Of a stretch of DNA of 64,000 nt, positions 34,792-42,837 are shown one piece after another. Source of the stretch: Pararhizobium antarcticum (GTDB lineage: Bacteria > Pseudomonadota > Alphaproteobacteria > Rhizobiales > Rhizobiaceae). The notes beneath the pieces were generated by a model. The model was not told where the DNA came from. It searched no databases and was given only the letters and a program-made list of their open reading frames with translations. The translations under genes and the position numbers were made by a program. The stretch covers positions 1-64,000 of the forward strand of contig NZ_LSRP01000046.1 of NCBI RefSeq assembly GCF_001885585.1, given 5' to 3'. The stretch's first letter is position 1. Every line of letters starts with the position of its first letter.

Positions 34792-36809
34792 ACTATATTG
34801 ACGTTCGTTCACTTGCAAATCTAGCGTCAGTTTCTCGTCAAGCCATTGAAAAATCGATAAAAAGTATTGTTGATGGCAGAGCCGAGGCGTGGCGCGGACA
34901 TGTTCTCGAAATCCGAACAGCACATGGTCGCGGTGGTCGCTCTGGCATTCAATATCAGATCAAGGTTTCCAGCCTTCCAGTCGACATCCAAGACCGTTTA
35001 AAGGCTATTCAAATCGCTGATGAAGCCGTTTCGAGCCTTCGTTTCGGCAGCGATGCGCAGTTCGAGCGTGCATGGAAGCATGAGGTCATCAAGGCAGCGC
35101 TGTCGCATCCAAAGGGCAGCGGCGACCGGAAAATCGAGATCGAGCGGCTACACGGCGCAACGCGCCTGGACTGGACCGGGCACCAGCGAAAGCTGACACG
35201 CACCACGCTGTACGACTGGATCAAAACCTATGAGTGTGAAGGTATCCACGGCCTTGCGCAAAGGGTTCGAAGCGACAAGGGCGAAAAGAAGGTCATCATC
35301 AGCCGCGCATGGTGCAACTCTGTTGGCTTTAACGACGCGACAAAAGACGCGGTCGAAGAGAGCATGAAACAATTCGTTCGCGCCAAGATCAAAATGGGCA
35401 CGACCCTAAAAATCCTGCTCATCCTCGCAGGACAAGAGCTCAAGCGGCTGACGATAGCGCACAAAGACCTGGCTCCGATTGCATCAATGGATGACAGTGT
35501 TTTTGTCATCCCTCGTAGCTTCGTTGAGGCTGAAGCCGGGTTCAAGGCGGTTTATCGGCACCGGTTCGACCGGAAAGCCAGCGAGGACAACAAGCCGCGT
35601 ATCCAACGCACTATCGCGGGCTTGCAGCCGATGGAAATCGTCGTCATGGACGTGCACCACATCAACGTTCATGTCGGTCGCGACGACGGCACCTATTCCA
35701 CTGCCAAGCTGCTTGCATTCTATGATATCGCAACGGCCCGCGTATTCTGCGAAATCATCCAGTTTGATGAAAGAGGTGGTGTACGCAACGCCGATGTCAT
35801 TCAGGCTTTCGTGAACATGTGCGAGCATGCGGCGTTCGGTATGCCGCAGTACCTTTATGCCGACAACGGCTCCGAATACCGCTTTGCCGACATGCTTGAG
35901 GACGCTCTCAAGCTCGGCAGCACCGTTGTCCCATACGAGGGCCGCGAAGGTCTGGGACGCGTATTGCGGGCAAAAGCCTACAACGCCGCTGCAAAGCACG
36001 TCGAAGGCTGGTTTCGCCAGATGAACCAGCAGTATTTCCGCCACATTCAAGGCTGGCGTGACGACGATGCTATAAACCCGAAACGACCGCAGCTTGGCAA
36101 ACTACACAAGCCATATGCGGAAGGATTTGACGCCGTCTGCGAGGAAGTTTTCGGCCTTCTCACAGCCTACGAAAACATCCCGCAGAAGGGCGGTCTAAAG
36201 GGTAAATCACCCGCACTCACATTCAAAGCATATGTCGATGCTGGATGGAAGGCTACTCTTCTCAACCCGCATGACTTGCTAACGGTATTCACTCAGCCGG
36301 AAACGCGCGTTGTCGAAAAGCACGGCTTCAGCGTCAAGGGCATGCGTTGGACATGCGATGGCTTGCTGGAATACTTTGGCCGCACCGTCTTGGTGCATAT
36401 TCCGAAGTTCCATAGCTTTGGCGAACTGCTCGTCACAGACGCAAACGGCAACACCATTGGGGTCGCTGTCGCGGATCGGGAATATCACGTTCTCGACCCG
36501 CGTGGTGCACAGGAAAGCGCTCGGCGCGACAAGGTGCGGAAGTCGAAATTGCGCGAGATGGACCGGTCTGTCGCCGATGTCGATGTCGGTGCGGAACTGA
36601 TCGCGTTCGGCCGGAATGCAGCGCCGGTAGTACCTAACCAGCCAGACGCGATGATTTCCGTCAATCGGGTCGGATCGGGCAGGCTGGCCTTGCCGCCCGT
36701 GCCGGTCAGCAAAACTTCCCGGCAACATCAGGATGATGAGCTTCGGAACGCCAACAATGACGCTATCGCTAAGCTAAACGAAATCTTCGCCATCGGAGGC
36801 AAACGTTAA
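34788..36809 (+). CDS. MuA-like DDE transposase
   Basis: 673 residues, close to MuA. The N-terminal winged-helix DNA-binding region (residues 1-70, LANLASVSRQAIEKSIKSIV) precedes the HTH end-binding domains (up to about residue 245). The RNase H-like catalytic core carries D in VVMDVHHINVH, D in YLYADNGSEYR, and E in KHVEGWFRQMN, the DDE triad. A beta-barrel domain follows, and the C-terminal roughly 90 residues are the polar MuB/ClpX-contact tail. It catalyses strand cleavage and transfer at the element ends. The stop and the MuB start share one base (TAATG). Confidence 0.93.
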   Translation: MNYIDVRSLANLASVSRQAIEKSIKSIVDGRAEAWRGHVLEIRTAHGRGGRSGIQYQIKVSSLPVDIQDRLKAIQIADEAVSSLRFGSDAQFERAWKHEVIKAALSHPKGSGDRKIEIERLHGATRLDWTGHQRKLTRTTLYDWIKTYECEGIHGLAQRVRSDKGEKKVIISRAWCNSVGFNDATKDAVEESMKQFVRAKIKMGTTLKILLILAGQELKRLTIAHKDLAPIASMDDSVFVIPRSFVEAEAGFKAVYRHRFDRKASEDNKPRIQRTIAGLQPMEIVVMDVHHINVHVGRDDGTYSTAKLLAFYDIATARVFCEIIQFDERGGVRNADVIQAFVNMCEHAAFGMPQYLYADNGSEYRFADMLEDALKLGSTVVPYEGREGLGRVLRAKAYNAAAKHVEGWFRQMNQQYFRHIQGWRDDDAINPKRPQLGKLHKPYAEGFDAVCEEVFGLLTAYENIPQKGGLKGKSPALTFKAYVDAGWKATLLNPHDLLTVFTQPETRVVEKHGFSVKGMRWTCDGLLEYFGRTVLVHIPKFHSFGELLVTDANGNTIGVAVADREYHVLDPRGAQESARRDKVRKSKLREMDRSVADVDVGAELIAFGRNAAPVVPNQPDAMISVNRVGSGRLALPPVPVSKTSRQHQDDELRNANNDAIAKLNEIFAIGGKR

Positions 36810-37612
36810 TGAGACAGAAACGCCCGGCCAACATTCCCGCGAGGATCGTTGAGACCGATACGGTCAAGATCGCCCGCATGGCCTCGAAATTCAGCCTCGA
36901 TATGGGCTTTCCGGTGCACCTGATCGGTCGACCTGGCACCGGAAAAAGCTCGGCTCTCTGGCATATCGCACAAGATATGGGTGGCGGTTACTGCGAGGTT
37001 TCCGCGCAAAGCCGATCAACGAAAGGCATGTTTCAAATGCTGCTCGGCACGCTCGGAATTGCAGATGACCACAAGTACATATCTGACCTTTCGGACGACG
37101 TTTATCGGTGCTTCATGCCAATCAATCGCTATTGCAGCGAGGCTGGCTGCTTCGTTGACGTACCGCACTTTCTGGTTGTCGATGAAGTTCAGACCCTTGA
37201 AGCAACAGCCCTCCGTGAGCTTTTACGGGTTCAGGAGAAATGCAGCCTTGGTCTCGTAATCGCCGGAAATGCGGAGCGTTTGGCAACTACCCGTCGTGAC
37301 GCAGCAACATGGGCGCAGATCGAAAGCCGGATAGGGATGCAGCGGCATCTTCCTGGCCCAAGCATTTGCGATTGCGAGTTGATCGGCGCGGCGTTCAACG
37401 TCGAGGGCAAGGATGCTTACGCGGCTCTATCGGCCTACGGCACTCGCACCAACTTTCGTGACCTCGTGCAACTGCTTGAAACGGCTCGCCGCATGAGCGG
37501 ACCAGAGACCGGCCATGCCGTCGGCATTCGCCTTATCCATCTGCAGAACGCTCTCAGCACCCTGACCGCAAGGACTGGAGCCATGAAGCTACTGAACCCC
37601 GAAGACGCCTGA
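36809..37612 (+). CDS. MuB-like AAA+ ATPase, target-site delivery
   Basis: 267 residues. The Walker A motif is IGRPGTGKSSALW and Walker B is FLVVDEVQTLEA. A sensor region GLVIAGNAERLATTRR comes next, then a C-terminal region rich in helices. MuB-like ATPases coat target DNA, stimulate the transposase and give target immunity. It is co-translated with the transposase (TAATG junction). It lacks the extra N-terminal HTH extension of phage Mu B, so it is nearer to the shorter TniB/IstB-like relatives in size, but the context favours MuB. Confidence 0.9.
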   Translation: MRQKRPANIPARIVETDTVKIARMASKFSLDMGFPVHLIGRPGTGKSSALWHIAQDMGGGYCEVSAQSRSTKGMFQMLLGTLGIADDHKYISDLSDDVYRCFMPINRYCSEAGCFVDVPHFLVVDEVQTLEATALRELLRVQEKCSLGLVIAGNAERLATTRRDAATWAQIESRIGMQRHLPGPSICDCELIGAAFNVEGKDAYAALSAYGTRTNFRDLVQLLETARRMSGPETGHAVGIRLIHLQNALSTLTARTGAMKLLNPEDA

Positions 37613-37705
37613 TCGCCCTTCGGCCAACTGCCAAAGCCTGTAAATCAACCCTCTCCGCGCATCTGTGTGGCGTATTGCGGAGCAATGTCCAAAGGAAGTT
37701 TGAGC

Positions 37706-38500
37706 ATGACGCATCCCCACAACGACGCCCACGGTCGCACCATTTTTCGTGACAACGATTCACGCGGCGACCCGCAGGATATCCTCAATCTCCGTCCTTT
37801 GCCGAACCGGCTCGGACACAATGGCCCGTATATTGGCGGCTTCAAAGAGCCTGTTGAGCGCGACTGTGAGCGGATCGACGGGCATACGCACCTGTTTCGC
37901 AGCTTTGAGACCTTTGAGCAGGATTTGCGTGAAGCAATCGAACTGGTTTGGGATGAAATCACAGCGGTAAAGGTCGCCAGTCAGCGCCTGGCCCATAACC
38001 GTGCTGATCCCGATGCCGTTCTCGCTCGCTCGGCAGAGGCGCTGAAAGTCTCATTTCGCTTCATGCAGGAAGCCTACCTGATTGCCGAGGTTCTGGATGA
38101 TCGGCAGAAGCGCCGCATCCGCGATCAGGCCACGCAGGACTTCCTTTCGCTCATACCTTGCATACCGGTGGAGGATATGTCCGGGTTGGACCGCCTTGCC
38201 GAGGAAGGCCGTCTCACATGGCAAATCTCGGCTCTGCTTGAGCGTATGTCCTACTCTCGCGGTGCAAAGGTTGCTTGGCCGAAACAAGAAACGGATCGTC
38301 TGCTAGAACTGACGGAACGCCTTGAAAAGGCGCTCCAAGCGCCCACGGCCGACGATCTGCAATCCATGTCTGATGCGGCGCTCACTGACGAACTGCTTAC
38401 ACTCGAAACCCGGATTGGCGACACACGCCGGACGATTTCCCTCATTCATGCCATCCGCCTTTTACGAAAAAGTGGGTTTGCGGGAACGAGAGGCAACTGA
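37706..38500 (+). CDS. Unknown protein of the Mu-like early operon
   Basis: 264 residues from MTHPHNDAHGRTIFRDNDSR, preceded by AAAGGAAG. The N-terminal 60 residues are polar and Gly/Asp/Arg-rich; the rest is a long helical array with coiled-coil character (LREAIELVWDEITAVKVASQ; LLELTERLEKALQA). No catalytic motif, signal or membrane segment is visible. It sits between MuB and Gp16, one base ahead of the latter, so it is part of the early operon. Mu-like prophages often carry unassigned genes here; possible roles include host takeover or transposition accessory, but nothing in the sequence settles it. Confidence 0.75.
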   Translation: MTHPHNDAHGRTIFRDNDSRGDPQDILNLRPLPNRLGHNGPYIGGFKEPVERDCERIDGHTHLFRSFETFEQDLREAIELVWDEITAVKVASQRLAHNRADPDAVLARSAEALKVSFRFMQEAYLIAEVLDDRQKRRIRDQATQDFLSLIPCIPVEDMSGLDRLAEEGRLTWQISALLERMSYSRGAKVAWPKQETDRLLELTERLEKALQAPTADDLQSMSDAALTDELLTLETRIGDTRRTISLIHAIRLLRKSGFAGTRGN

Positions 38501-38501
38501 C

Positions 38502-38936
38502 ATGGCGCGTCCGAAAACTATCATTCCGATCTCAAACAAGCAAATTGCACTCCTGCACGTTGCCAAGCGGGAACTTGGCCTAACCGAGGAAGACGACCGG
38601 GCGATCCTCGCCCGGTATGGTGGATGTGAGAGTGCCAGCGATCTTGAGGCCTTCGGTTTCCAAAATGTCATGAAATACATGACAGCGCTCGGATTCCGGT
38701 CGAACTGGACAAAGCGAACGTTCGGCGCTCGCCCTGCCATGGCGACACCGGCCCAAGTCGATCTTATCCGCAGGCTCTGGCGACAGTTTTCCGGCAAAGA
38801 CGATGCCGGCGACATGGAGTTGAACAAATGGTTGAACCGATTTCACAAGGTGTCGGCGCTCCGGTTTGTCAATGACAGAAAAGCGGCTAAGGCGATTTCA
38901 GCGCTAAAAGCGATGGTTGCCCGGCAAGTGAAATGA
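38502..38936 (+). CDS. GemA/Gp16-family protein of Mu-like phages
   Basis: 144 residues from MARPKTIIPISNKQIALLHV. The family core (DUF1018) is evident: AKRELGLTEEDDRAILARYG, then the region MTALGFRSNW, then ATPAQVDLIRRLWRQFS with FHKVSALRFVNDRKAAKAIS at the end. GemA of Mu modulates host gene expression and DNA supercoiling. The start is one base after the preceding stop. It is the last recognisable Mu gene of the element; what follows is unrelated cargo. Confidence 0.85.
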   Translation: MARPKTIIPISNKQIALLHVAKRELGLTEEDDRAILARYGGCESASDLEAFGFQNVMKYMTALGFRSNWTKRTFGARPAMATPAQVDLIRRLWRQFSGKDDAGDMELNKWLNRFHKVSALRFVNDRKAAKAISALKAMVARQVK

Positions 38937-39073
38937 AAATTGAAGTGGTTTTGAAGGCCGTGGGCGCGCTTATTCACACTCCGCGCCATCGCCGTCGCCA
39001 AACGCTACACGAACCGCGTCTACGGCCCGTTTTGGCGAACGCATAAATTACAATTGTTGGAGCTCCCTGGGCC

Positions 39074-39430
39074 ATGGTACAGACGCGACAACCAGCTGAC
39101 ATTAGCACCGTCGCAATCAAAGACTGCAAACAGGCTAGAAAGCCTCGCGGCTGCATTCCACGGGCGCCTGCGAGCAAAGCGCAGTTTGCACTTTTGGACA
39201 CCTTATGGGCGGACTACGCTGAGGCGGCCAGCGCGGCAAATGACTTGTCTAAGGAAACATGGCTTGTTCAAAACTTCTATACGACCTCGCTAAACGAGCT
39301 CGACGCGAGCGGAATTTTAAGTCTCACCATCCGTCTCGTCAATGCGACCGCGAAAGCGCGGCTCTTGCAGGCTGGCGAGCTTTTCTATGACTGCTCTTCG
39401 CGAGATCAGTCCGACGCGACTTCACTTTAA
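39074..39430 (+). CDS. Hypothetical protein in the element's cargo region
   Basis: 118 residues from MVQTRQPADISTVAIKDCKQ, with GGAG nine bases upstream. The first 35 residues are basic and the rest is helical (KAQFALLDTLWADYAEAASA, then ANDLSKETWLVQNFYTTSLN). No motif is recognised. It is separated from Gp16 by about 140 bases and its 3' end overlaps the convergent HNH gene by nine bases. Composition is protein-like but support is moderate; another frame over the same stretch is also open. Confidence 0.5.
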   Translation: MVQTRQPADISTVAIKDCKQARKPRGCIPRAPASKAQFALLDTLWADYAEAASAANDLSKETWLVQNFYTTSLNELDASGILSLTIRLVNATAKARLLQAGELFYDCSSRDQSDATSL

Positions 39431-40162
39431 ATGTTCAAACAGGCTTCGGTCGGGACCGCAATTCCCGCCAATCGCCAAAGCGATCTTCACTGGTTCATCG
39501 GCAATGAAGCACCACGGCTGTCCGTCCGAGTCGGACGTAAATCGACAGCCATTGCACGGATGTTCGCCCCAACTGGTATCGACTTCCGCTTCGCCGTTGG
39601 CATTTGCCTGCCTATCGCCATGAAGGCGGTCGTGACAGGCATCGCATACGGCAACCAGTTCAAACAGGAACTCCTGTTTCGCGTGAGCATAAGTCAGATG
39701 ATGGACCTGTGTAGCGCTGGCGATGCCGCAACCTTCGCACTTGCCGCCCGACCTTGCGAAAATCAGCCGCCTCTTTGCCTTCCAAGCTTCACTTTTGAGG
39801 TAGTCGTCGTAATCACGAAACCATGAGTTATCGCGTTCGAATTGTTTCCTTGCATGCACCTGTCGAATGTCATTCAACTCGCGCTCTCGCGCTGTTTCGT
39901 ACATGTCATATGCGCCGTCTACGACAAGCGGGAGGCCATCGTCCTCTGGTACTTTCTTGCGCGGCCCTCCCAACAGATAGCCGCAGGTGCAACACTGGCG
40001 GCGGATTTGTGTGGCACCGTTGGATGTGATGAGCCGACGCCATGTTGTGTCGGGATGAGTCTGGCATTTCCGGATATGCCAATCCTCAATGTCACGTGCA
40101 AGCTCCGGCGTCATGGCCAGACGCACTGTTTCTCCAACATCCTCTAGCAAAACTGTCGTCAT
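39422..40162 (-). CDS. HNH endonuclease-like protein with zinc-binding Cys pairs
   Basis: 246 residues. An N-terminal zinc-ribbon-like part has CQTHP and, further on, CCTCGYLLGGPR. The HNH domain follows: SEAWKAKRRLIFARSGGKCE, then CEGCGIASATQVHHLTYAH and VCDACHDRLHGDRQ, with both CxxC pairs, the HH of the catalytic motif and the closing His. A last cysteine-containing segment (EHPCNGCRFTSD) follows. It is inferred to be a nuclease. It is leftward, opposite to the early operon, so it is likely expressed independently of transposition as element cargo. Homing, packaging and defence are all possible uses. Confidence 0.85.
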   Translation of the reverse strand: MTTVLLEDVGETVRLAMTPELARDIEDWHIRKCQTHPDTTWRRLITSNGATQIRRQCCTCGYLLGGPRKKVPEDDGLPLVVDGAYDMYETARERELNDIRQVHARKQFERDNSWFRDYDDYLKSEAWKAKRRLIFARSGGKCEGCGIASATQVHHLTYAHAKQEFLFELVAVCDACHDRLHGDRQANANGEAEVDTSWGEHPCNGCRFTSDSDGQPWCFIADEPVKIALAIGGNCGPDRSLFEHLK

Positions 40163-40214
40163 AGCCTGCCTTCAATAAATTGGTCGTAACAATTTCAGCG
40201 TCATTGAAGACCGT

Positions 40215-41207
40215 TCAGAGCTTCTTCAATTCGCAACCCTGCAAATTGCACCATTCCGTCAGCATCTCGACGTAAGCCGGGTCTGCTTCTGCTTTGACCA
40301 GACCGAAAATCTCGTTGCCCAGCGGAGAAATTCCCGTGCCACTGCCGAGTGGCAAATTTCCAAACTCATCGGTACGAAAGCTTCCATTGATAGAAAATCT
40401 TGTCGCACCAATCGAGAATTCGATCAGATTATCCCGGTCGGGAAAAGGCGCTTGGATGAAGTCGTGCGCGTAACCTTCCTCCAGATACAGGCCAATTGAG
40501 GAAAAAAGATCGTGCTCGAAACCGCCGATCAATTCGCGGGGCTTGGTTTTAAATGCCGCGAGCTTCGATCCTGCTTCAAGTGGATAGGGTACTCGCAAGC
40601 TCGTCATCAAGCCGACGTCCCAATGCCCTTGAAAGTTTTCCAATCTGATGACCATCGGCGCGAGTCGCTCTATCGCTCGCGCTTCGTCACCTACCAGCGT
40701 CGTAAGCAGGGTTAATGCTCTTGGACTAAGTTGCCCCTGTCCAAATGAGGCCCTTGCTAGGACGTTTCCCCAAAAGATTTGGGTTTCGGCGTCCGAGACG
40801 TCTTGCGCAAGCGACCAAAATTTGTCGATCCACGATGTATCCAGAATTGGGATTTCCAGTGTATCGCCGGGGTCAAATTCGTGCCTGGCATAATCTATGG
40901 CCGCTGCCGCGATAGCCTCGCTATTATCTTGTCGTTGAATGGACTTTGCCAAAATTTGGACATCTGCTCTCTGGCCAAGTGTCAGTTGGACAGTCTCGGG
41001 ATGATACCCTCGCAACTTCAGCGCCTCATCCCAAGCGGAGAAATCCGCCCTTTTCGCAGCATTGTGTACCCTGTCCCAAAGGGGTTCTAAAGCCTTCCCC
41101 ACACCTCGAATAATTGGGTTTGCCAAATACTCAGAGAAACCGGCAATACCGAAAAGGTCGATGGCTCCTGTCGAGCTAGTTTTTTCAACCGCGTTCTCGT
41201 CCGGCAT
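40215..41207 (-). CDS. DUF2806-like protein
   Basis: 330 residues with a strong AAGGGGAG ribosome site. The middle section reads SWIDKFWSLAQDVSDAETQI and FWGNVLARASFGQGQLSPRA followed by LTLLTTL, the pattern W-x-D-x-F-x(8)-V-S-[DE]-x-E-x-Q-x-[LIF]-W-[GA] characteristic, as I know it, of DUF2806 and related proteins found scattered in mobile regions. The N-terminal 40 residues include a GIAGFSEYLANP stretch. No enzymatic motif is visible. Encoded in the same direction as the HNH gene and 52 bases upstream of it, so the two probably form one unit; proteins of this kind are suspected, not shown, to act in phage defence or conflict. Confidence 0.65.
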   Translation of the reverse strand: MPDENAVEKTSSTGAIDLFGIAGFSEYLANPIIRGVGKALEPLWDRVHNAAKRADFSAWDEALKLRGYHPETVQLTLGQRADVQILAKSIQRQDNSEAIAAAAIDYARHEFDPGDTLEIPILDTSWIDKFWSLAQDVSDAETQIFWGNVLARASFGQGQLSPRALTLLTTLVGDEARAIERLAPMVIRLENFQGHWDVGLMTSLRVPYPLEAGSKLAAFKTKPRELIGGFEHDLFSSIGLYLEEGYAHDFIQAPFPDRDNLIEFSIGATRFSINGSFRTDEFGNLPLGSGTGISPLGNEIFGLVKAEADPAYVEMLTEWCNLQGCELKKL

Positions 41208-41241
41208 TGATTCTCCCCTTCAAAATCATCAAGGAAAGATG

Positions 41242-41424
41242 TTAGCGGTTCCCTGAATTGTCAGCCAGTAGATCGATCACCTTGCCGAAACTTTCACCGT
41301 GATTTATCATGTCAGGGATTTGTCGCTGAGGCTCCCGCGCCGTACTCAAAGCGATTTGTTGCCGTTTCCTGCCGGGAAGGATTGGTGTGCCAATTGCCGA
41401 GGCCCCAGCGCCCTCCGTAGGCAA
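41242..41424 (-). CDS. Possible small protein upstream of the DUF2806-like gene
   Basis: A 60-residue frame ending DMINHGESFGKVIDLLADNS, 35 bases ahead of the DUF2806-like start and on the same strand. The second half is protein-like, while the first half is rich in Gly/Pro/Arg and less convincing. No ribosome site stands out. It may be the first gene of the cargo unit or chance. The surrounding 325 bases (41208-41532) otherwise hold only promoter-like AT-rich sequence, including TATAGT at 41495-41500. Confidence 0.3.
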   Translation of the reverse strand: MPTEGAGASAIGTPILPGRKRQQIALSTAREPQRQIPDMINHGESFGKVIDLLADNSGNR

Positions 41425-41532
41425 TCGGCAAGCTGTCGTATGCTGGGATATGGACAGCAGGTTCGTTCTGCTTTCGTTTCACAAAAATTTGCGTTATAGT
41501 GGTGGGATGTCATCAACGCGGAACATACCACA

Positions 41533-41880
41533 TTGGCAAAAAAGTCCTCTGTCGAGCCTGCCTTGAAAACGATTGCTGGCATCAAATTCGCCATCATTCC
41601 CCTATCTCAATATGTCGAACTGTTGAAAGCGCAGGATAAGCTTGAAAAGGCGGGCCTGGGCCGTCTTAAGCTAGAGCGTCGGGCGAGGGGATTCATCGAG
41701 CGACACCCTGCTATCGCAAGCTTTTTTGCTGACCGCGTCAACAGTCAATCCCTATCGCAAGCTCATGAAGAGTGTGAGATCGCATTTGGCGCTAATATGA
41801 CGCCTTCGATCAGTGCCATTGGCCGCTATTGGCAGTCGTTGCGCGTCAAAGCGGCACTGGCGCGACTGGAAGCCGCATGA
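41533..41880 (+). CDS. Small protein, first of a tandem related pair at the right end
   Basis: 115 residues if translation starts at the TTG at 41533 (no in-frame ATG nearby); a TATAGT lies 33 bases upstream. Landmarks are AIIPLSQYVELLKAQDKLE, then RRARGFIERHPAIASFFAD, and SISAIGRYWQSLRVKAALA. The second gene of the pair repeats this plan (see next). Both look like small helical DNA-binding or regulatory proteins, with the C-terminal segment resembling a recognition-helix arrangement, but no family is recognised. Rightward, the opposite of the HNH/DUF2806 unit. Confidence 0.6.
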   Translation: MAKKSSVEPALKTIAGIKFAIIPLSQYVELLKAQDKLEKAGLGRLKLERRARGFIERHPAIASFFADRVNSQSLSQAHEECEIAFGANMTPSISAIGRYWQSLRVKAALARLEAA

Positions 41881-42224
41881 GCAGCGCGGCGCAACACCGC
41901 GCCGTCATTGAACTATGTTCGACCTGCGGGAAGCTCGCCTTCGCCGATGACCTTGTAACGGTTCCTGCATCCGAATATCTGGCATTGAAAAAAGCAGCGG
42001 AAGCGAGCCATCAACGAAAAAGCCTGTCCACCTATCGGACGATTTCCCGTAGCAAGATCGCCCTTGAGCCTGATCTTGCCGATTTTATCGTTGAGTGCGC
42101 AGAGAAAATGTCCACGGATCAAATCCGATCTGCCACGGTTGTTAAATTTGGCGACCGTGCGCCATCGCGATCTGGCATTTTCCGCTTCATGCAGGATGTG
42201 AGGCGCGCAGGTCTTGCACGTTGA
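41877..42224 (+). CDS. Small protein, second of the tandem related pair
   Basis: 115 residues from MSSAAQHRAVIELCSTCGKL; ATGA overlaps the previous stop (41877-41880), so the two are coupled. It aligns by eye with the first protein: VPASEYLALKKAAEA matches IPLSQYVELLKAQDK, LADFIVECAEKMSTDQI matches IASFFADRVNSQSLSQA, and SGIFRFMQDVRRAGLA matches SAIGRYWQSLRVKAALA. It adds a CSTC pair near the N-terminus that could bind metal. Function unknown. Its stop lies 16 bases before the right-end tandem repeats of the element. Confidence 0.6.
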   Translation: MSSAAQHRAVIELCSTCGKLAFADDLVTVPASEYLALKKAAEASHQRKSLSTYRTISRSKIALEPDLADFIVECAEKMSTDQIRSATVVKFGDRAPSRSGIFRFMQDVRRAGLAR

Positions 42225-42240
42225 ATTTTCGCGCTCTCAA

Positions 42241-42325
42241 ATCATCCTGAAACGGCTCGGATGATCCTGAAATATCCCGGATAATCCTGCATTTAATCCA
42301 GCATAGAGCCCGGTATTCCGGATTA
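42241..42325. repeat. Right-end tandem repeats and inverted repeat of the Mu-like element
   Basis: Three head-to-tail units of exactly 20 bp start at 42241, 42261 and 42281; each begins ATNATCCTG, and the first two share 15 of 20 bases. ATTCCGGATTA follows at 42315-42325, the inverse of the left-end TAATCCGGAAT. This resembles the several transposase-binding sites at Mu ends. Confidence 0.65.
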
Positions 42326-42594
42326 TTTATAACAGTTACAGTTTCGAATGCGCGAAAACCAAGCTGCATCGGACGCAATTGGGTCGTCTGCCCTGCAGAA
42401 AAACGCGACCGTTTTCGCAGTGACGCGTTTCCGATGAGAACCGATATCGGCTTCCGGGCTTTGCACTGATCTTAAATCATGTCCCGACAAAACGACAAAG
42501 TCGAATCGGTCCGCGCTCGGCCTGGATTATGGGCGACTGTGTCAGCAGGTGTTTTGTTCTGCGGGCAGGGTACCGAAGCGAGAAGGGGCAGCCG
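42326..42594. other. Right boundary region of the element, no gene seen
   Basis: No supported frame. The outer right end of the Mu-like element and the resumption of host sequence should lie here. I compared bases next to TG/CA steps on both sides and found no convincing target-site duplication. Confidence 0.4.
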
Positions 42595-42837
42595 TCAATG
42601 CGCCTTCAATCGCGCCTCGCGCGTTGCGGATATGAAGACGGCACGGGCTTCTTCCGCAGATTTGCGACCATCGATCGCCGCCCGGCAGATGCTGCGCGCC
42701 GCGACATAATGTGGACCGCGGAGCTCGGGCCAAAGATTCGCCAGGCAATTCAATGCGTCTGACGGGCCGCTAACGGTAAATGTGTTGCCCTGCACGAAGC
42801 CAATTTCGATCGGCTCATTCCATTTCATCTGGCGCAT
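42595..42837 (-). CDS. DUF982 protein
   Basis: 80 residues starting MRQMKWNEPIEIGFVQGNTF. The DUF982 pattern is complete: WNEPIEI at the start, VSGPSDALNCLANLWPELRG (GP-x-[ED]-AL-x-x-L...WP), HYVAARSICRAAIDGRKSAE, then EARAVFISATREA. These small proteins are numerous in rhizobia and have no established function. It is probably the first host gene to the right of the Mu-like element. Confidence 0.88.
   Translation of the reverse strand: MRQMKWNEPIEIGFVQGNTFTVSGPSDALNCLANLWPELRGPHYVAARSICRAAIDGRKSAEEARAVFISATREARLKAH

Larger units (their letters stand above)
33658..42325. mobile_element. Compact Mu-like transposable element without virion genes
   Basis: The layout copies the left arm of phage Mu: left end, leftward repressor, operator, small early gene, transposase (A), ATPase (B), unknown gene, GemA/Gp16. 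After Gp16 there are no lysis, head or tail genes; instead come an HNH protein, a DUF2806-like protein and two small related proteins, then terminal repeats. The coordinates given are the 11-bp inverted repeat TAATCCGGAAT / ATTCCGGATTA (33658-33668, 42315-42325). The true ends and the target duplication lie slightly outside and were not found. The left limit must be right of 33614, because the lexA SOS box is intact. The repressor and DUF2806 region is visibly AT-richer than the flanking chromosome. Confidence 0.8.

Noticed and set aside
41507-41566. A 19-codon ATG frame just before the TTG-started small gene
   Set aside because: Too short and in a different frame; it may only be a chance leader.
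33604-42480. Target-site duplication of the Mu-like element
   Set aside because: Compared 5-base words next to TG/CA steps on both sides and found no match, so no exact boundaries are claimed.
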